Shown here: positions 20,956 to 29,160 of the stretch, piece by piece
Position numbering within the stretch: position 1 is the first letter of the stretch
Layout of the letters: every line of letters begins with the position of its first letter
Assembly (NCBI GenBank): GCA_016719605.1
Contig: JADJYW010000011.1
Span: 1 to 62,059, forward strand
Origin: Lewinellaceae bacterium
Lineage (GTDB): Bacteria > Bacteroidota > Bacteroidia > Chitinophagales > Saprospiraceae
Direction: 5' to 3'
DNA length: 62,059 nucleotides
Position numbers and translations under genes: made by a program
Notes under the pieces: model-generated
The model's database searches: none
Seen by the model: the letters and a program-made list of their open reading frames with translations, nothing else
What the model was told of the DNA's origin: nothing

Positions 20956-21573
20956 ATGCGATACCGCCAACACACACTTGTACTGCTTCTTGTATTTTCC
21001 GCCGCCGGCTTACTCGTCGCCCAACAGTACAACCCGCCAAGCCGCGAAGACGAGTTCGAGCGCCAATATCAGGAACGTATCAAACAAGACCGCCTGAGCG
21101 GGATTTACATCCCCCGTAATCTGGACGACGCCCTGGCCCAACTCAACAAACTCACCTCGGAGGAATCGCGCCGACAGTTCCGGGCGATCCCGGAGGACAC
21201 CGTTTGCCAGATCATGCACAACCGCCTTGGACAGTGGATGATCGCCAACTGGAGTTTTTATGAAGGTTCCCGACTGTCCAACTACCTGCGCAGCGCCGGG
21301 GTGACCTACCCCGACGACATGGCCGACTTCCTCATCCTCGCCTTTCACCGGCAACTGAACGGGCACACCGTCTCGATCAAGGAACTGGCCGTGTACTTCA
21401 AGGAAAAACGCAAAAAGCAGTGGGAGCAAGAGCGGCTCGAAGGCGAAGTTTTGAAAGAGGAGGTGCGCAAAGTCCCCAAACCGGAAGGCGCCGATGCCCC
21501 GCCTGAAACACCGGCGCAACCTGCCGCAAAGCCCGCCAAAACAACCCCGAAAGGCCCCGGCGGGAAGCAATAG
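20956..21573 (+). CDS. Secreted DUF6794-like protein
   Basis: 205 residues, intact. A signal peptide (MRYRQHTLVLLLVFSAAGLLVAQ) is followed by an 85-residue domain with IPRNLDDALAQL, LGQWMIANWSFYEGSRLSNYL, YPDDMADFLILAFHRQLNG, the pattern I associate with DUF6794. The C-terminus is a Lys/Pro/Ala-rich tail. Function of the family is unknown. Located just upstream of topA on the same strand, but topA has its own promoter element. Confidence 0.65.
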   Translation: MRYRQHTLVLLLVFSAAGLLVAQQYNPPSREDEFERQYQERIKQDRLSGIYIPRNLDDALAQLNKLTSEESRRQFRAIPEDTVCQIMHNRLGQWMIANWSFYEGSRLSNYLRSAGVTYPDDMADFLILAFHRQLNGHTVSIKELAVYFKEKRKKQWEQERLEGEVLKEEVRKVPKPEGADAPPETPAQPAAKPAKTTPKGPGGKQ

Positions 21574-21595
21574 GTTGTTTGTTTAAAAATCCGTT

Positions 21596-21603
21596 TACTT
21601 TTG
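21596..21603 (+). promoter_or_regulatory. -7 element TACTTTTG before topA
   Basis: Exact TAnnTTTG, 10 bp before the topA start, with TTG at 21575-21577 near the expected -33 position; predicts an almost leaderless transcript. Confidence 0.55.
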
Positions 21604-21612
21604 CCCCCGATT

Positions 21613-24177
21613 ATGGCAAAAAAACTCCTCATCGTCGAATCACCGGCGAAAGCAAAAACAATCGAGAAATATTTAGGCAGCGATTTCGCCGTCAAATCTT
21701 CTTACGGACACATCCGCGACCTCGAAAAAGGCAATGACCTCGGGGTAGATGTAGAAAACGACTACAAGCCAAACTACGTCATTCCTCCCGACAAGTTCAA
21801 GACCGTCAAGGAATTGAAAGATGCCGCCTCGCGTGTGGAGGAGGTCTGGCTCGCTACCGACGAAGACCGCGAAGGCGAGGCAATCTCCTGGCACCTGTGC
21901 GAGGTGCTCGGCCTCGATCCGCGGAACGCCAAACGTATTGTTTTCCATGAAATAACCAAGCCGGCCATCCAGAATGCGGTAAAAAACCCGCGCAACCTGG
22001 ACCTCAATCTCGTGAATGCCCAGCAGGCACGTCGCGTACTCGACCGGCTCGTGGGCTGGGAATTATCCGGTCTGCTCTGGAAAAAAGTCAAAAGTCAACT
22101 CTCGGCAGGGCGTGTACAATCGGTGGCTGTAAAACTCGTCGTGGAACGCGAGCGCGATATTCAGCGCTTCGATATCACACCGTATTTCCGTGTCACCGCC
22201 GATTTTCTGGCGCCCAATGCCCAGGGCAAACTCGTTGGTTTCCGCGCCGAAAGCCCCGAGCGCTACGATAATGCTACCGGCGCCGAGGCTTTTTTGCAAA
22301 AATGCATCAACGCCGCTTACACCGTGCAACAAGTGGATGTGCGCCCCACGCGCCGCCGCCCTGCCCCGCCGTTCACCACCTCCACCCTCCAGCAGGAAGC
22401 CAGCCGCAAACTCGGCTACTCGGTGAACCGCACCATGTCTATTGCACAGGGTTTGTACGAACAAGGTTTTATCACCTACATGCGTACCGACTCCACCAAC
22501 CTCAGCGAAATGGCGCTGCAAGCCATCAGCGACGAGATGGGCAAACAATATGGCGCCCGCTACCAGCAAACCCGGCGCTACAAAACCAAAAATGAATCCG
22601 CTCAGGAGGCACACGAAGCTATCCGCCCCACATACATTGAAAACCCCACCGGCGGCACCAACCGCGATGAGCAGCGCCTGTACGAACTCATCTGGAAGCG
22701 CACTATGGCTTCCCAAATGTCCGATGCCGAATTAGAAAAAACTACGGTGGACATCGCCATCAGCACTCAAAGTGCCGCCAAACTCGTAGCCGAGGGCGAA
22801 GTGCTCAAGTTCGACGGCTTTCTGAAAGTATATATCGAGAGCACCGACGACGACGACGAGGAAACGCAGGGTATCCTGCCCCCGCTCCGGGTGGGTCAAA
22901 AACTCGATTTTGACAACCTCACCGCTACCGAACGATTCACCCGCCCGCCCGCCCGTTTCACGGAGGCTTCTTTGGTGAAAAAACTCGAAGAACTCGGCAT
23001 CGGGCGCCCGTCCACTTATGCACCCACCATTACCAAAATTATGGAAACCAACCGCGGCTACGTTGTCAAGGACAACCGCCCGGGGGAAAAGCGCATGTTC
23101 CAAATTTTGGTGCTGAAAAACAATACCATCAGCAAAACAACCGGATCGGAGGTGACCGGGGCCACGAAAAACGTGCTCTGCCCAACTGACATGGGTATGA
23201 TCGTCAGCGATTTTCTGGATGCTTATTTCAAAAAAATCATGGATTACGGCTTCACGGCCAAGATCGAGCAGCAGTTTGACGATATTGCCGAAGGCAAAAT
23301 GGACTGGGCAAAAACCATAGACGCGTTTTACCGGCCTTTCCATCAGGACGTAGAAAAAACCCTGTCGGAGGCCGGCCGGGCCAGCGGCGAACGGATTCTT
23401 GGTATAGACCCGGAAACGGGTCGTACCATCCTCGTGCGCATGAGCAGCCTCGGCAAACCGGTCGTACAAATCGGTACCGGCGAGGAACTTGACAAAAAGG
23501 AGAAACCGCGATACGCCAACCTCAAACCCGGCACAACCCTCGAAACGGTCACCCTCGAAGAGGCGCTCGGTTGTTTTGGCTTGCCCCGCACCCTTGGCGA
23601 GTACGCCGAACAGGAGGTTTCCGTCAATACCGGTCGTTATGGCCCCTACGTCAAGTTCGCTGATCTGTTTGTATCCATCCCAAAATCCGAAGACCCCTTC
23701 GACATCACCCTCGAACGTGCCGTCGAACTGATCAAAAGCAAACAGGATGCCGACCGCCCCATGGGCCACTACCACGATCAGCCCATTTCCAAAGGCAAGG
23801 GCCGTTTCGGGCCGTTCCTGAAATGGACCGATCTGTATGTAAATGTGCCTACCCGGATCAATTTCGATACCATTACCGAAAAACAAGCCATCGAACTGAT
23901 CGAAGCCAAAATTGAAAAAGAATCCAACCGCTATATCCAGCACTGGCCGGAGGAAAAAATCAGCATCGAAAACGGTCGCTGGGGGCCATTCATCCGTTTC
24001 GGCAAAAAGCCCATCAATTTGCCCAAAGTAGACGGCGCCCGCATGACCACCGACCAGGTGCGCACCCTCTCGCTCGAAGACGTGAAAGCACTCATCGAGA
24101 AAGAAATGCCCGGTGTGTTCGCGCCCAAAAAAGGTAAAACACAAGGGGCAAAGAGCAAAGGGCAAAAGGCAAAATAG
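21613..24177 (+). CDS. topA: DNA topoisomerase I
   Basis: 854 residues, intact. Type IA enzyme that relaxes negative supercoils. Toprim domain opens MAKKLLIVESPAKAKTIEKYLG with the acidic DEDREGEAI motif; the active-site tyrosine is about Tyr289 in FITYMRTDSTNLS. The C-terminus carries several Toprim-associated repeats (VSVNTGRYGPYVKFADL, ISKGKGRFGPFLKWTDL, ISIENGRWGPFIRFGK) in place of zinc fingers, as is usual in this phylum, and a Lys-rich end. Start chosen at MAKK, two codons after the promoter element. The stop codon TAG at 24175-24177 is embedded in the left terminus of an inverted-repeat element. Confidence 0.95.
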   Translation: MAKKLLIVESPAKAKTIEKYLGSDFAVKSSYGHIRDLEKGNDLGVDVENDYKPNYVIPPDKFKTVKELKDAASRVEEVWLATDEDREGEAISWHLCEVLGLDPRNAKRIVFHEITKPAIQNAVKNPRNLDLNLVNAQQARRVLDRLVGWELSGLLWKKVKSQLSAGRVQSVAVKLVVERERDIQRFDITPYFRVTADFLAPNAQGKLVGFRAESPERYDNATGAEAFLQKCINAAYTVQQVDVRPTRRRPAPPFTTSTLQQEASRKLGYSVNRTMSIAQGLYEQGFITYMRTDSTNLSEMALQAISDEMGKQYGARYQQTRRYKTKNESAQEAHEAIRPTYIENPTGGTNRDEQRLYELIWKRTMASQMSDAELEKTTVDIAISTQSAAKLVAEGEVLKFDGFLKVYIESTDDDDEETQGILPPLRVGQKLDFDNLTATERFTRPPARFTEASLVKKLEELGIGRPSTYAPTITKIMETNRGYVVKDNRPGEKRMFQILVLKNNTISKTTGSEVTGATKNVLCPTDMGMIVSDFLDAYFKKIMDYGFTAKIEQQFDDIAEGKMDWAKTIDAFYRPFHQDVEKTLSEAGRASGERILGIDPETGRTILVRMSSLGKPVVQIGTGEELDKKEKPRYANLKPGTTLETVTLEEALGCFGLPRTLGEYAEQEVSVNTGRYGPYVKFADLFVSIPKSEDPFDITLERAVELIKSKQDADRPMGHYHDQPISKGKGRFGPFLKWTDLYVNVPTRINFDTITEKQAIELIEAKIEKESNRYIQHWPEEKISIENGRWGPFIRFGKKPINLPKVDGARMTTDQVRTLSLEDVKALIEKEMPGVFAPKKGKTQGAKSKGQKAK

Positions 24178-24350
24178 AGGCTGTCTCAAAAGCACGGTTT
24201 TGCCGGGAATTGATTTTTTCAGACAGGATTTACAGGATAAATGAGGCGTCTCCGCCGCCGAAAATCCTGTAAATCTTTTTTATCCTGTCAAAAATGGATT
24301 CGCCTGTCAACTGTGCAATACGGTACAGACTTACGAGACAGCCTCTATTT
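24172..24350. mobile_element. MITE-like GAGGCTGTCTC element (copy 1)
   Basis: 16-bp perfect terminal inverted repeats, AAATAGAGGCTGTCTC at 24172-24187 and its inverse at 24335-24350. The interior carries the paired strings CAGGATTTACAGGAT and ATCCTGTAAATC, so the element is palindromic overall. It fills the space between the convergent topA and carbonic anhydrase genes and could act as their shared terminator. Related copies: 52584-52768, 60837-61006 and the ends of 38044-38148. Confidence 0.7.
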
Positions 24351-24353
24351 GCC

Positions 24354-25001
24354 TTAGTGCTGTACGTCCAAATCGTCGTACTCGTAAATTTCGTGCTCCA
24401 ATGGTGTGTTTGCGGCTATGTCAATCAGCGGATTGATAATACCGTTGTGCAGGTCATATACCCAGCCATGCAGGTGTGGTCCATTGCGGCCCTTCCAGGC
24501 ACGCTGGACGATGGAGGTATCGGCGAGATTGTTCACCTGTTCAATGATATTGAGTTCGATCAGGCGGTTCAGGCGGGCTTCTTCGGTTTGGATGCCCGCC
24601 AGTTCGTCTACATGCAGGCGATAAATATCCTTGATATGGCGCAACCACTTGTTGATCAATCCGTAGGAGTGCCGGCTCATCGCAGCTTTCACGCCGCCGC
24701 AGCCGTAATGCCCACAAACGATAACGTGTTTCACCTCCAGTACTTCTACAGCGTACTGGAGCACACTGAGCATGTTCATGTCGGTGTGAATCACCAAATT
24801 GGCTACATTACGATGGATGAAAATATCGCCCGGACGCGTCCCGGTGATCTCATTCGGCGGCACCCGGCTGTCGGCACAGCCAATCCAGAGAAAGGCCGGA
24901 CGCTGCACCTCCACCAGACTTTCAAAAAAATTGGGATCCTGCTCAACCATGCGGTCGGCCCAGGCTTTGTTCGCTTTAAGCAATTGCTCGTACTGTTGCA
25001 T
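24354..25001 (-). CDS. can: Beta-carbonic anhydrase
   Basis: 215 residues, intact. Interconverts CO2 and bicarbonate for carboxylation reactions. Zn ligands are seen in WIGCADSRVPP (Cys and Asp/Arg dyad) and CGHYGCGGVKAA (His and Cys). LGDIFIHRNVAN-like GDIFIHRNVANLV follows the first motif, as in plant-type beta enzymes. Cytoplasmic; no signal peptide. A CGAAAGTA string (TACTTTCG on the minus strand) at 25071-25078 is a weak promoter candidate. Stands alone, convergent with topA. Confidence 0.93.
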   Translation of the reverse strand: MQQYEQLLKANKAWADRMVEQDPNFFESLVEVQRPAFLWIGCADSRVPPNEITGTRPGDIFIHRNVANLVIHTDMNMLSVLQYAVEVLEVKHVIVCGHYGCGGVKAAMSRHSYGLINKWLRHIKDIYRLHVDELAGIQTEEARLNRLIELNIIEQVNNLADTSIVQRAWKGRNGPHLHGWVYDLHNGIINPLIDIAANTPLEHEIYEYDDLDVQH

Positions 25002-25188
25002 GCGGTAGTTTTTTATGAAAAAAAATACGGTTCAAAACAACAGCAAAGAAGGAATCATCAGAAGGAACCGCGAAAGTAAGGCTTTCCTCCGGGATATTCC
25101 AGCACCGTGCAACGTCCGCGCTCAAACATTTCTCGAAAAAGTACCAATCAATCCCCAATCGGGTACGCGTGATGCTCCACAGAGCACT

Positions 25189-25196
25189 TACTTTTG
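25189..25196 (+). promoter_or_regulatory. -7 element TACTTTTG before trxB
   Basis: Exact TAnnTTTG 9 bp before the trxB start; with a start site about 7 bp downstream the transcript would be nearly leaderless. Confidence 0.5.
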
Positions 25197-25204
25197 CACC
25201 CACT

Positions 25205-26134
25205 ATGGAACAAGTTAAATGCCTCATCATCGGCTCCGGCCCGGCCGGATACACAGCCGCCATTTATGCCGCCCGCGCCGGCCTCAAACCCGTCCTCTAC
25301 ACCGGCCCGCAACCCGGCGGACAACTCATGATCACCAACGATGTCGAAAATTATCCCGGCTACCCCGACGGACGTATGGGTCCGGAAATGATGGAAGACT
25401 TCCGCCGCCAGGCCGAGCGCTTCGAGACGGACATCCGCAACGAGATGATCACCAGGGTGGACTTTACTGGTCCCATCCACAAAGCATGGTCGGAAAGCGG
25501 CCAGGAAATACATGCGCCCGCTATCATCATTGCTACCGGCGCCAGTGCCAAATGGCTCGGCATACCAGGTGAAGACCGGTTGCAAAACGCCGGCGTATCG
25601 GCCTGCGCCGTGTGCGACGGTTTTTTCTACCGCAAACAAGAAGTAGCCATCGTGGGCGCCGGCGATACCGCAGCCGAAGAAAGCACCTACCTCGCTAAAA
25701 TATGCTCCAAGGTACACCTGCTGGTACGCCGCGACGAGATGCGCGCCTCCAAAATCATGCAGGAACGCGTGCTGAACATGCCCAACCTCGTCGTCCACTG
25801 GAATACCGAAGCGGAAGAAATCCTCGGTGAAAATGTGGTGGAAGGCGTGCGTGTCGTTAATAACAAAACCGGCGAAAAAACAGTGCTGCCCGTCACCGGG
25901 TTCTTTGTTGCCATCGGCCACAAGCCCAATACCGACATTTTCAAGGGCTGGCTCACGCTTGACGAAAGTGGCTACATCGTGGCCAACCCGGGCCGAACCA
26001 CAACCAATATCCCCGGCGTATTTGCCAGCGGCGATGCGCAGGACAAAATCTACCGCCAGGCCGTCACCGCTGCCGGTACGGGGTGCATGGCTGCACTGGA
26101 TGCCGAGCGGTATCTGGTAGAAACGGGCTATTGA
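25205..26134 (+). CDS. trxB: Thioredoxin-disulfide reductase
   Basis: 309 residues, intact. FAD/NADPH enzyme that reduces thioredoxin. FAD loop IIGSGPAGYTAAIYAARAG near the N-terminus, redox pair CAVC at Cys134 and Cys137, NADPH-binding IVGAGDTAAEEST, and FASGDAQDKIYRQAVTAAG near the end where FAD binds. All are in the order of the low-molecular-weight TrxR family. Followed by a strong bidirectional terminator. May supply electrons via thioredoxin to the DsbD in this window. Confidence 0.95.
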   Translation: MEQVKCLIIGSGPAGYTAAIYAARAGLKPVLYTGPQPGGQLMITNDVENYPGYPDGRMGPEMMEDFRRQAERFETDIRNEMITRVDFTGPIHKAWSESGQEIHAPAIIIATGASAKWLGIPGEDRLQNAGVSACAVCDGFFYRKQEVAIVGAGDTAAEESTYLAKICSKVHLLVRRDEMRASKIMQERVLNMPNLVVHWNTEAEEILGENVVEGVRVVNNKTGEKTVLPVTGFFVAIGHKPNTDIFKGWLTLDESGYIVANPGRTTTNIPGVFASGDAQDKIYRQAVTAAGTGCMAALDAERYLVETGY

Positions 26135-26147
26135 TCGGGAGGCTGAT

Positions 26148-26196
26148 AAAAAAAGACAGCGGCAACCGATACACATCGGTTGCCGCTGTCTTTTTT
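26148..26196. terminator. Bidirectional rho-independent terminator
   Basis: A7, then 16-bp perfect stem GACAGCGGCAACCGAT / ATCGGTTGCCGCTGTC around loop ACAC, then T6. Sits between convergent trxB and the LysM gene and can serve both. Confidence 0.93.
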
Positions 26197-26215
26197 AATC
26201 AACTCCGAAACGCGC

Positions 26216-26596
26216 TTACAGATTCGGAATCGTCAGCACCTGGCCGGGATGGATCACATCCGGGTTGCTCAGGATGTCGCGGTTGGCCTCGAAAATAGCC
26301 TTGTACTTCATCATGTCTTTGTAGTAGTGCTGAGCGATTTTGCTCAGGCTCTCGCCTTTTTCCACAGTGTGCTTGGTGTAGTAGGCGTTGTTGGCCACCT
26401 TGATGTCGGCCATGATGTCACTCGGTTTGTCGCCGCCAACTTCCTTGATGGCATCCCAGATTTGATCTTTTTCATATTGGGTTTCGACGGTGCCCCACAC
26501 GTTCAGTTTGCCGGCTGTTTCCTCGACGCGGCCTTCTTTGACGTGGAGCTGCTCACCGAGATCGAGAACGCTCTGATACTTTGCTTTTACTGACAT
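26216..26596 (-). CDS. BON-LysM protein similar to Kbp/YgaU
   Basis: 126 residues. N-terminal half has the layout of a short BON domain (VEETAGKLNVWGTVETQYEKDQIWDAIKE) and the C-terminal half is one LysM domain (YTKHTVEKGESLSKIAQHYY, then NRDILSNPDVIHPGQVLTIP). This is the architecture of E. coli Kbp (YgaU), a cytoplasmic K+-binding protein of 149 residues. No signal peptide, so it is probably cytoplasmic rather than wall-bound. A TACCTTTG element lies 38 bp upstream. Confidence 0.85.
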   Translation of the reverse strand: MSVKAKYQSVLDLGEQLHVKEGRVEETAGKLNVWGTVETQYEKDQIWDAIKEVGGDKPSDIMADIKVANNAYYTKHTVEKGESLSKIAQHYYKDMMKYKAIFEANRDILSNPDVIHPGQVLTIPNL

Positions 26597-26634
26597 AAGA
26601 ATTGGTGTTTAATGTTTTGAAAAGGATTGATGTG

Positions 26635-26642
26635 CAAAGGTA
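26635..26642 (-). promoter_or_regulatory. -7 element TACCTTTG before the LysM gene
   Basis: Exact TAnnTTTG match on the minus strand, 38 bp before the start codon. Confidence 0.5.
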
Positions 26643-26692
26643 AGGCTGTTTTGTGGAAATAACGGCCCTTGATACGCCCACCTTCCGTACCG

Positions 26693-28003
26693 TCACCTGA
26701 AATATCGGGAAAAAAATTCCACCACCCGATCGTCGGTGATAATATCCTGCCGGCGAATCGGCTGACGCAGGACAATACCCTCTAGCGTCCGGCACCGACT
26801 GAGCGCCACATACAGTTGGCCGTGCTCGAAGGCCCCGCCACCGAGGTCGAGCAGCACCCGGTCGAAGGTCTTGCCCTGGCTCTTGTGGATCGTAATAGCC
26901 CAAGCCAGTCGCAGGGGATACTGGCGGAAAGAACCAACAGATTCGGTCTCGATGTCGCCCGTAACTGTCGCTTTGTAGCGCACAACCTCCCAATCCAGCG
27001 GCGCAACGTTGATTGTGCGTTTTTTGCCGTTTTCCGCTTCCACAGCCACCACTACCCGTTCTGGCCGCAACTCGACCACGCGCCCGATCGTGCCGTTGAC
27101 AAACTGCTTCTCCGGGTCGTTCTTCACAAACATGACCTGCGCATCCTCGCGCAATTTAAGCGCAGCATCCGTCGGGTACAGCGCCGGATCAAATTGTCCC
27201 TTGACCTCCGCCAGAAATACTTGTTCGCGTCCAGACAAGCGCAGCAACGCTTCCCGGTTGATACGGTCAGCGGGCGCATTGCGGGCGCAAAGCGTGATGT
27301 AGCCTTCGGTCGCCGCGAAACCCGGAAGGTGTCGTTCGTTGAGATCGGCGAGGTCGTCGTGGTCTATTTCGTTGACCCGGATAGCCTCCAGCAAACGCAA
27401 AAAATGCCGCGACTCCTGCCGGTACACTTTGCCCAATTGGAGCATCTCGAGGGCGAAGTCCGGTTCCTGAAAAATTTTGGCGGAAAAAAAATACGGCGAG
27501 TCGTAGTAGTCCTGAAAATAGCCGCGCTCCACGGGATCGTTGGTCACCACCGGCGGCAACTGGAACGGGTCGCCAAACAAAACCACCTGCACCCCGCCGA
27601 AAGGCGCCATGCTCTCGCGGTTGACCTGCAAAAAACGGTTGATACCGTCGAGGATATCAGCCCGCACCATAGAAATTTCGTCAATAACCAATGTCTCCAG
27701 ATTGCGGTAAACGCGCTGCAAATCTTTGCGCGACACCCGCCGGGCGGCCTCCTGAGGCGTGACAATACGGGGCGGAAAACCAAAAAATGAGTGTATCGTT
27801 TGGCCCTGCACGTTGAGCGCCGCCACACCCGTAGGCGCCAGTATCGCCGCTTTTCGGTGCGTGGTATTTTTGAACAGCTGCAGCAGGGTGCTTTTGCCCG
27901 TACCCGCCCGCCCGGTGACGAACATACTTTTTCCGTCCCTCTCCAGTGCATCAAGGGCGTAACGAAAATCCGGATTGAGTACCAGTGGTGCTTTGTCCAA
28001 CAT
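26693..28003 (-). CDS. PIF1-like SF1B helicase
   Basis: 436 residues, intact. Motif I GRAGTGKSTLLQLF, motif Ia APTGVAALNVQGQTIHSFF, motif II IDEISMVRADILD, motif III VLFGDPFQLPPV, and late motifs AWAITIHKSQGKTFD and YVALSRCRTLEG. This is the compact PIF1-type 5'-3' DNA helicase common in Bacteroidota. It lacks the extra C-terminal helix-rich domains seen in some homologues. Likely role in replication or repair of structured DNA; partners unknown. A weak TACCTTCG lies 7 bp upstream of the start. Confidence 0.9.
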   Translation of the reverse strand: MLDKAPLVLNPDFRYALDALERDGKSMFVTGRAGTGKSTLLQLFKNTTHRKAAILAPTGVAALNVQGQTIHSFFGFPPRIVTPQEAARRVSRKDLQRVYRNLETLVIDEISMVRADILDGINRFLQVNRESMAPFGGVQVVLFGDPFQLPPVVTNDPVERGYFQDYYDSPYFFSAKIFQEPDFALEMLQLGKVYRQESRHFLRLLEAIRVNEIDHDDLADLNERHLPGFAATEGYITLCARNAPADRINREALLRLSGREQVFLAEVKGQFDPALYPTDAALKLREDAQVMFVKNDPEKQFVNGTIGRVVELRPERVVVAVEAENGKKRTINVAPLDWEVVRYKATVTGDIETESVGSFRQYPLRLAWAITIHKSQGKTFDRVLLDLGGGAFEHGQLYVALSRCRTLEGIVLRQPIRRQDIITDDRVVEFFSRYFR

Positions 28004-28022
28004 GATGCACGAAGGTAGGAGG

Positions 28023-28058
28023 ATTGATTCGATTGGTTCGATTGATTCGATTGGTTCG
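28023..28058. repeat. Short tandem repeat, 18 bp x 2 (9 bp x 4)
   Basis: ATTGATTCGATTGGTTCG twice in a row, itself built from the 9-mers ATTGATTCG and ATTGGTTCG. Lies between the divergent helicase and miaA genes; nothing else is seen in this 175-bp gap. Confidence 0.8.
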
Positions 28059-28179
28059 ATTAGGCCGAATATGATTGCCGGGCGTGATTGCCGAACGTAC
28101 TGCGGGACACGGATTTTATCCGAGGGCGGGCTGCAATCGGTTGCATTGCCTATTTTCGCCGCTCATCGGAGTTCCCTAT

Positions 28180-29109
28180 ATGTCCGCTACTAAATATCTG
28201 CTCGTCATCGGCGGGGCCACGGCCACCGGCAAAACGGCTGCCGCTGTACAGCTGGCGCGGGCATTCGGTACGGAAGTATTGTCTGCCGATAGTCGGCAGT
28301 TTTATCGGGAAATGACCATCGGCACAGCCAAACCCCCGGTAGCAGAACGGGCGGGCGTACCCCATCATTTTTTTGATTTTCTGCGTGTGGGCGAGCCGTA
28401 CAACGTAGGCGATTTTGAGCGCGATGCCTTGCAGGTACTGGAAGGGATTTTTGAAAAAAAAGATGTCGCCATCCTCGTTGGCGGATCGGGTTTGTTTTTG
28501 CAGGCGGTGTACGCGGGACTGGACAGTTTTCCGTCCATTTCCCCGGAAACAAAAGCGGCAGTACTGGCCGGTGAAAAAACTGGCGGCCTGCTGTGGCTGC
28601 AACAGCAAGTCGCCAAGTACGACCCCGACTATTTTGTTTTGGTTGACCAGCAAAACCCTGCCCGCTTGCGCCGGGCACTGGAGGTGTGCTTGGAAAGCGC
28701 CCTACCCTACTCCGGTTTTTTGGCTCGGCCCAAACCGGAACGCCCGTTTCACTCCCTGTTGCTGCTGCTCGAACTGCCCCGACCCGAACTGTACGCCCGA
28801 ATCAATGCCCGCGTGGATCGCATGGTGGCCGACGGACTGGAAGACGAAGCCCGCGCCCTGCTGCCGCATCGCCACCTGCCCGCCCTGCGCACCGTCGGCT
28901 ACGAGGAGTGGTTCGATTATTTCGACGGAAAAACCAGCCGCGAGGAAGCCATCGAAAAAATCAGGCAACACAGCCGAAACTACGCCAAACGCCAGGCCAC
29001 CTGGTTCCGAAAATACGGCAACTGGACCACGTTTCACCCGGAGGATCAGGCAGGTATGCAGCAATGGATCGCCGAGCAAATCGCCAACCCTCGGGGTTAT
29101 CAAACCTGA
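28180..29109 (+). CDS. miaA: tRNA dimethylallyltransferase
   Basis: 309 residues. Adds a dimethylallyl group to A37 of tRNAs reading UNN codons. P-loop IGGATATGKTAAAVQLA, SADSRQFYREMTIGTAKP, HHFFDF, VGGSGLFLQAV, and the C-terminal RTVGYEEWFDYF and RNYAKRQATWFRK. Start set at ATG 28180 (MSATKYLLVIGG); an earlier non-ATG extension is not supported. Intact. The downstream lipase gene starts 51 bp after the stop. Confidence 0.95.
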   Translation: MSATKYLLVIGGATATGKTAAAVQLARAFGTEVLSADSRQFYREMTIGTAKPPVAERAGVPHHFFDFLRVGEPYNVGDFERDALQVLEGIFEKKDVAILVGGSGLFLQAVYAGLDSFPSISPETKAAVLAGEKTGGLLWLQQQVAKYDPDYFVLVDQQNPARLRRALEVCLESALPYSGFLARPKPERPFHSLLLLLELPRPELYARINARVDRMVADGLEDEARALLPHRHLPALRTVGYEEWFDYFDGKTSREEAIEKIRQHSRNYAKRQATWFRKYGNWTTFHPEDQAGMQQWIAEQIANPRGYQT

Positions 29110-29160
29110 CTCCATCCAAATATCCCCACTACCACTTACCCTTTGCCTACTTCCTCCATC

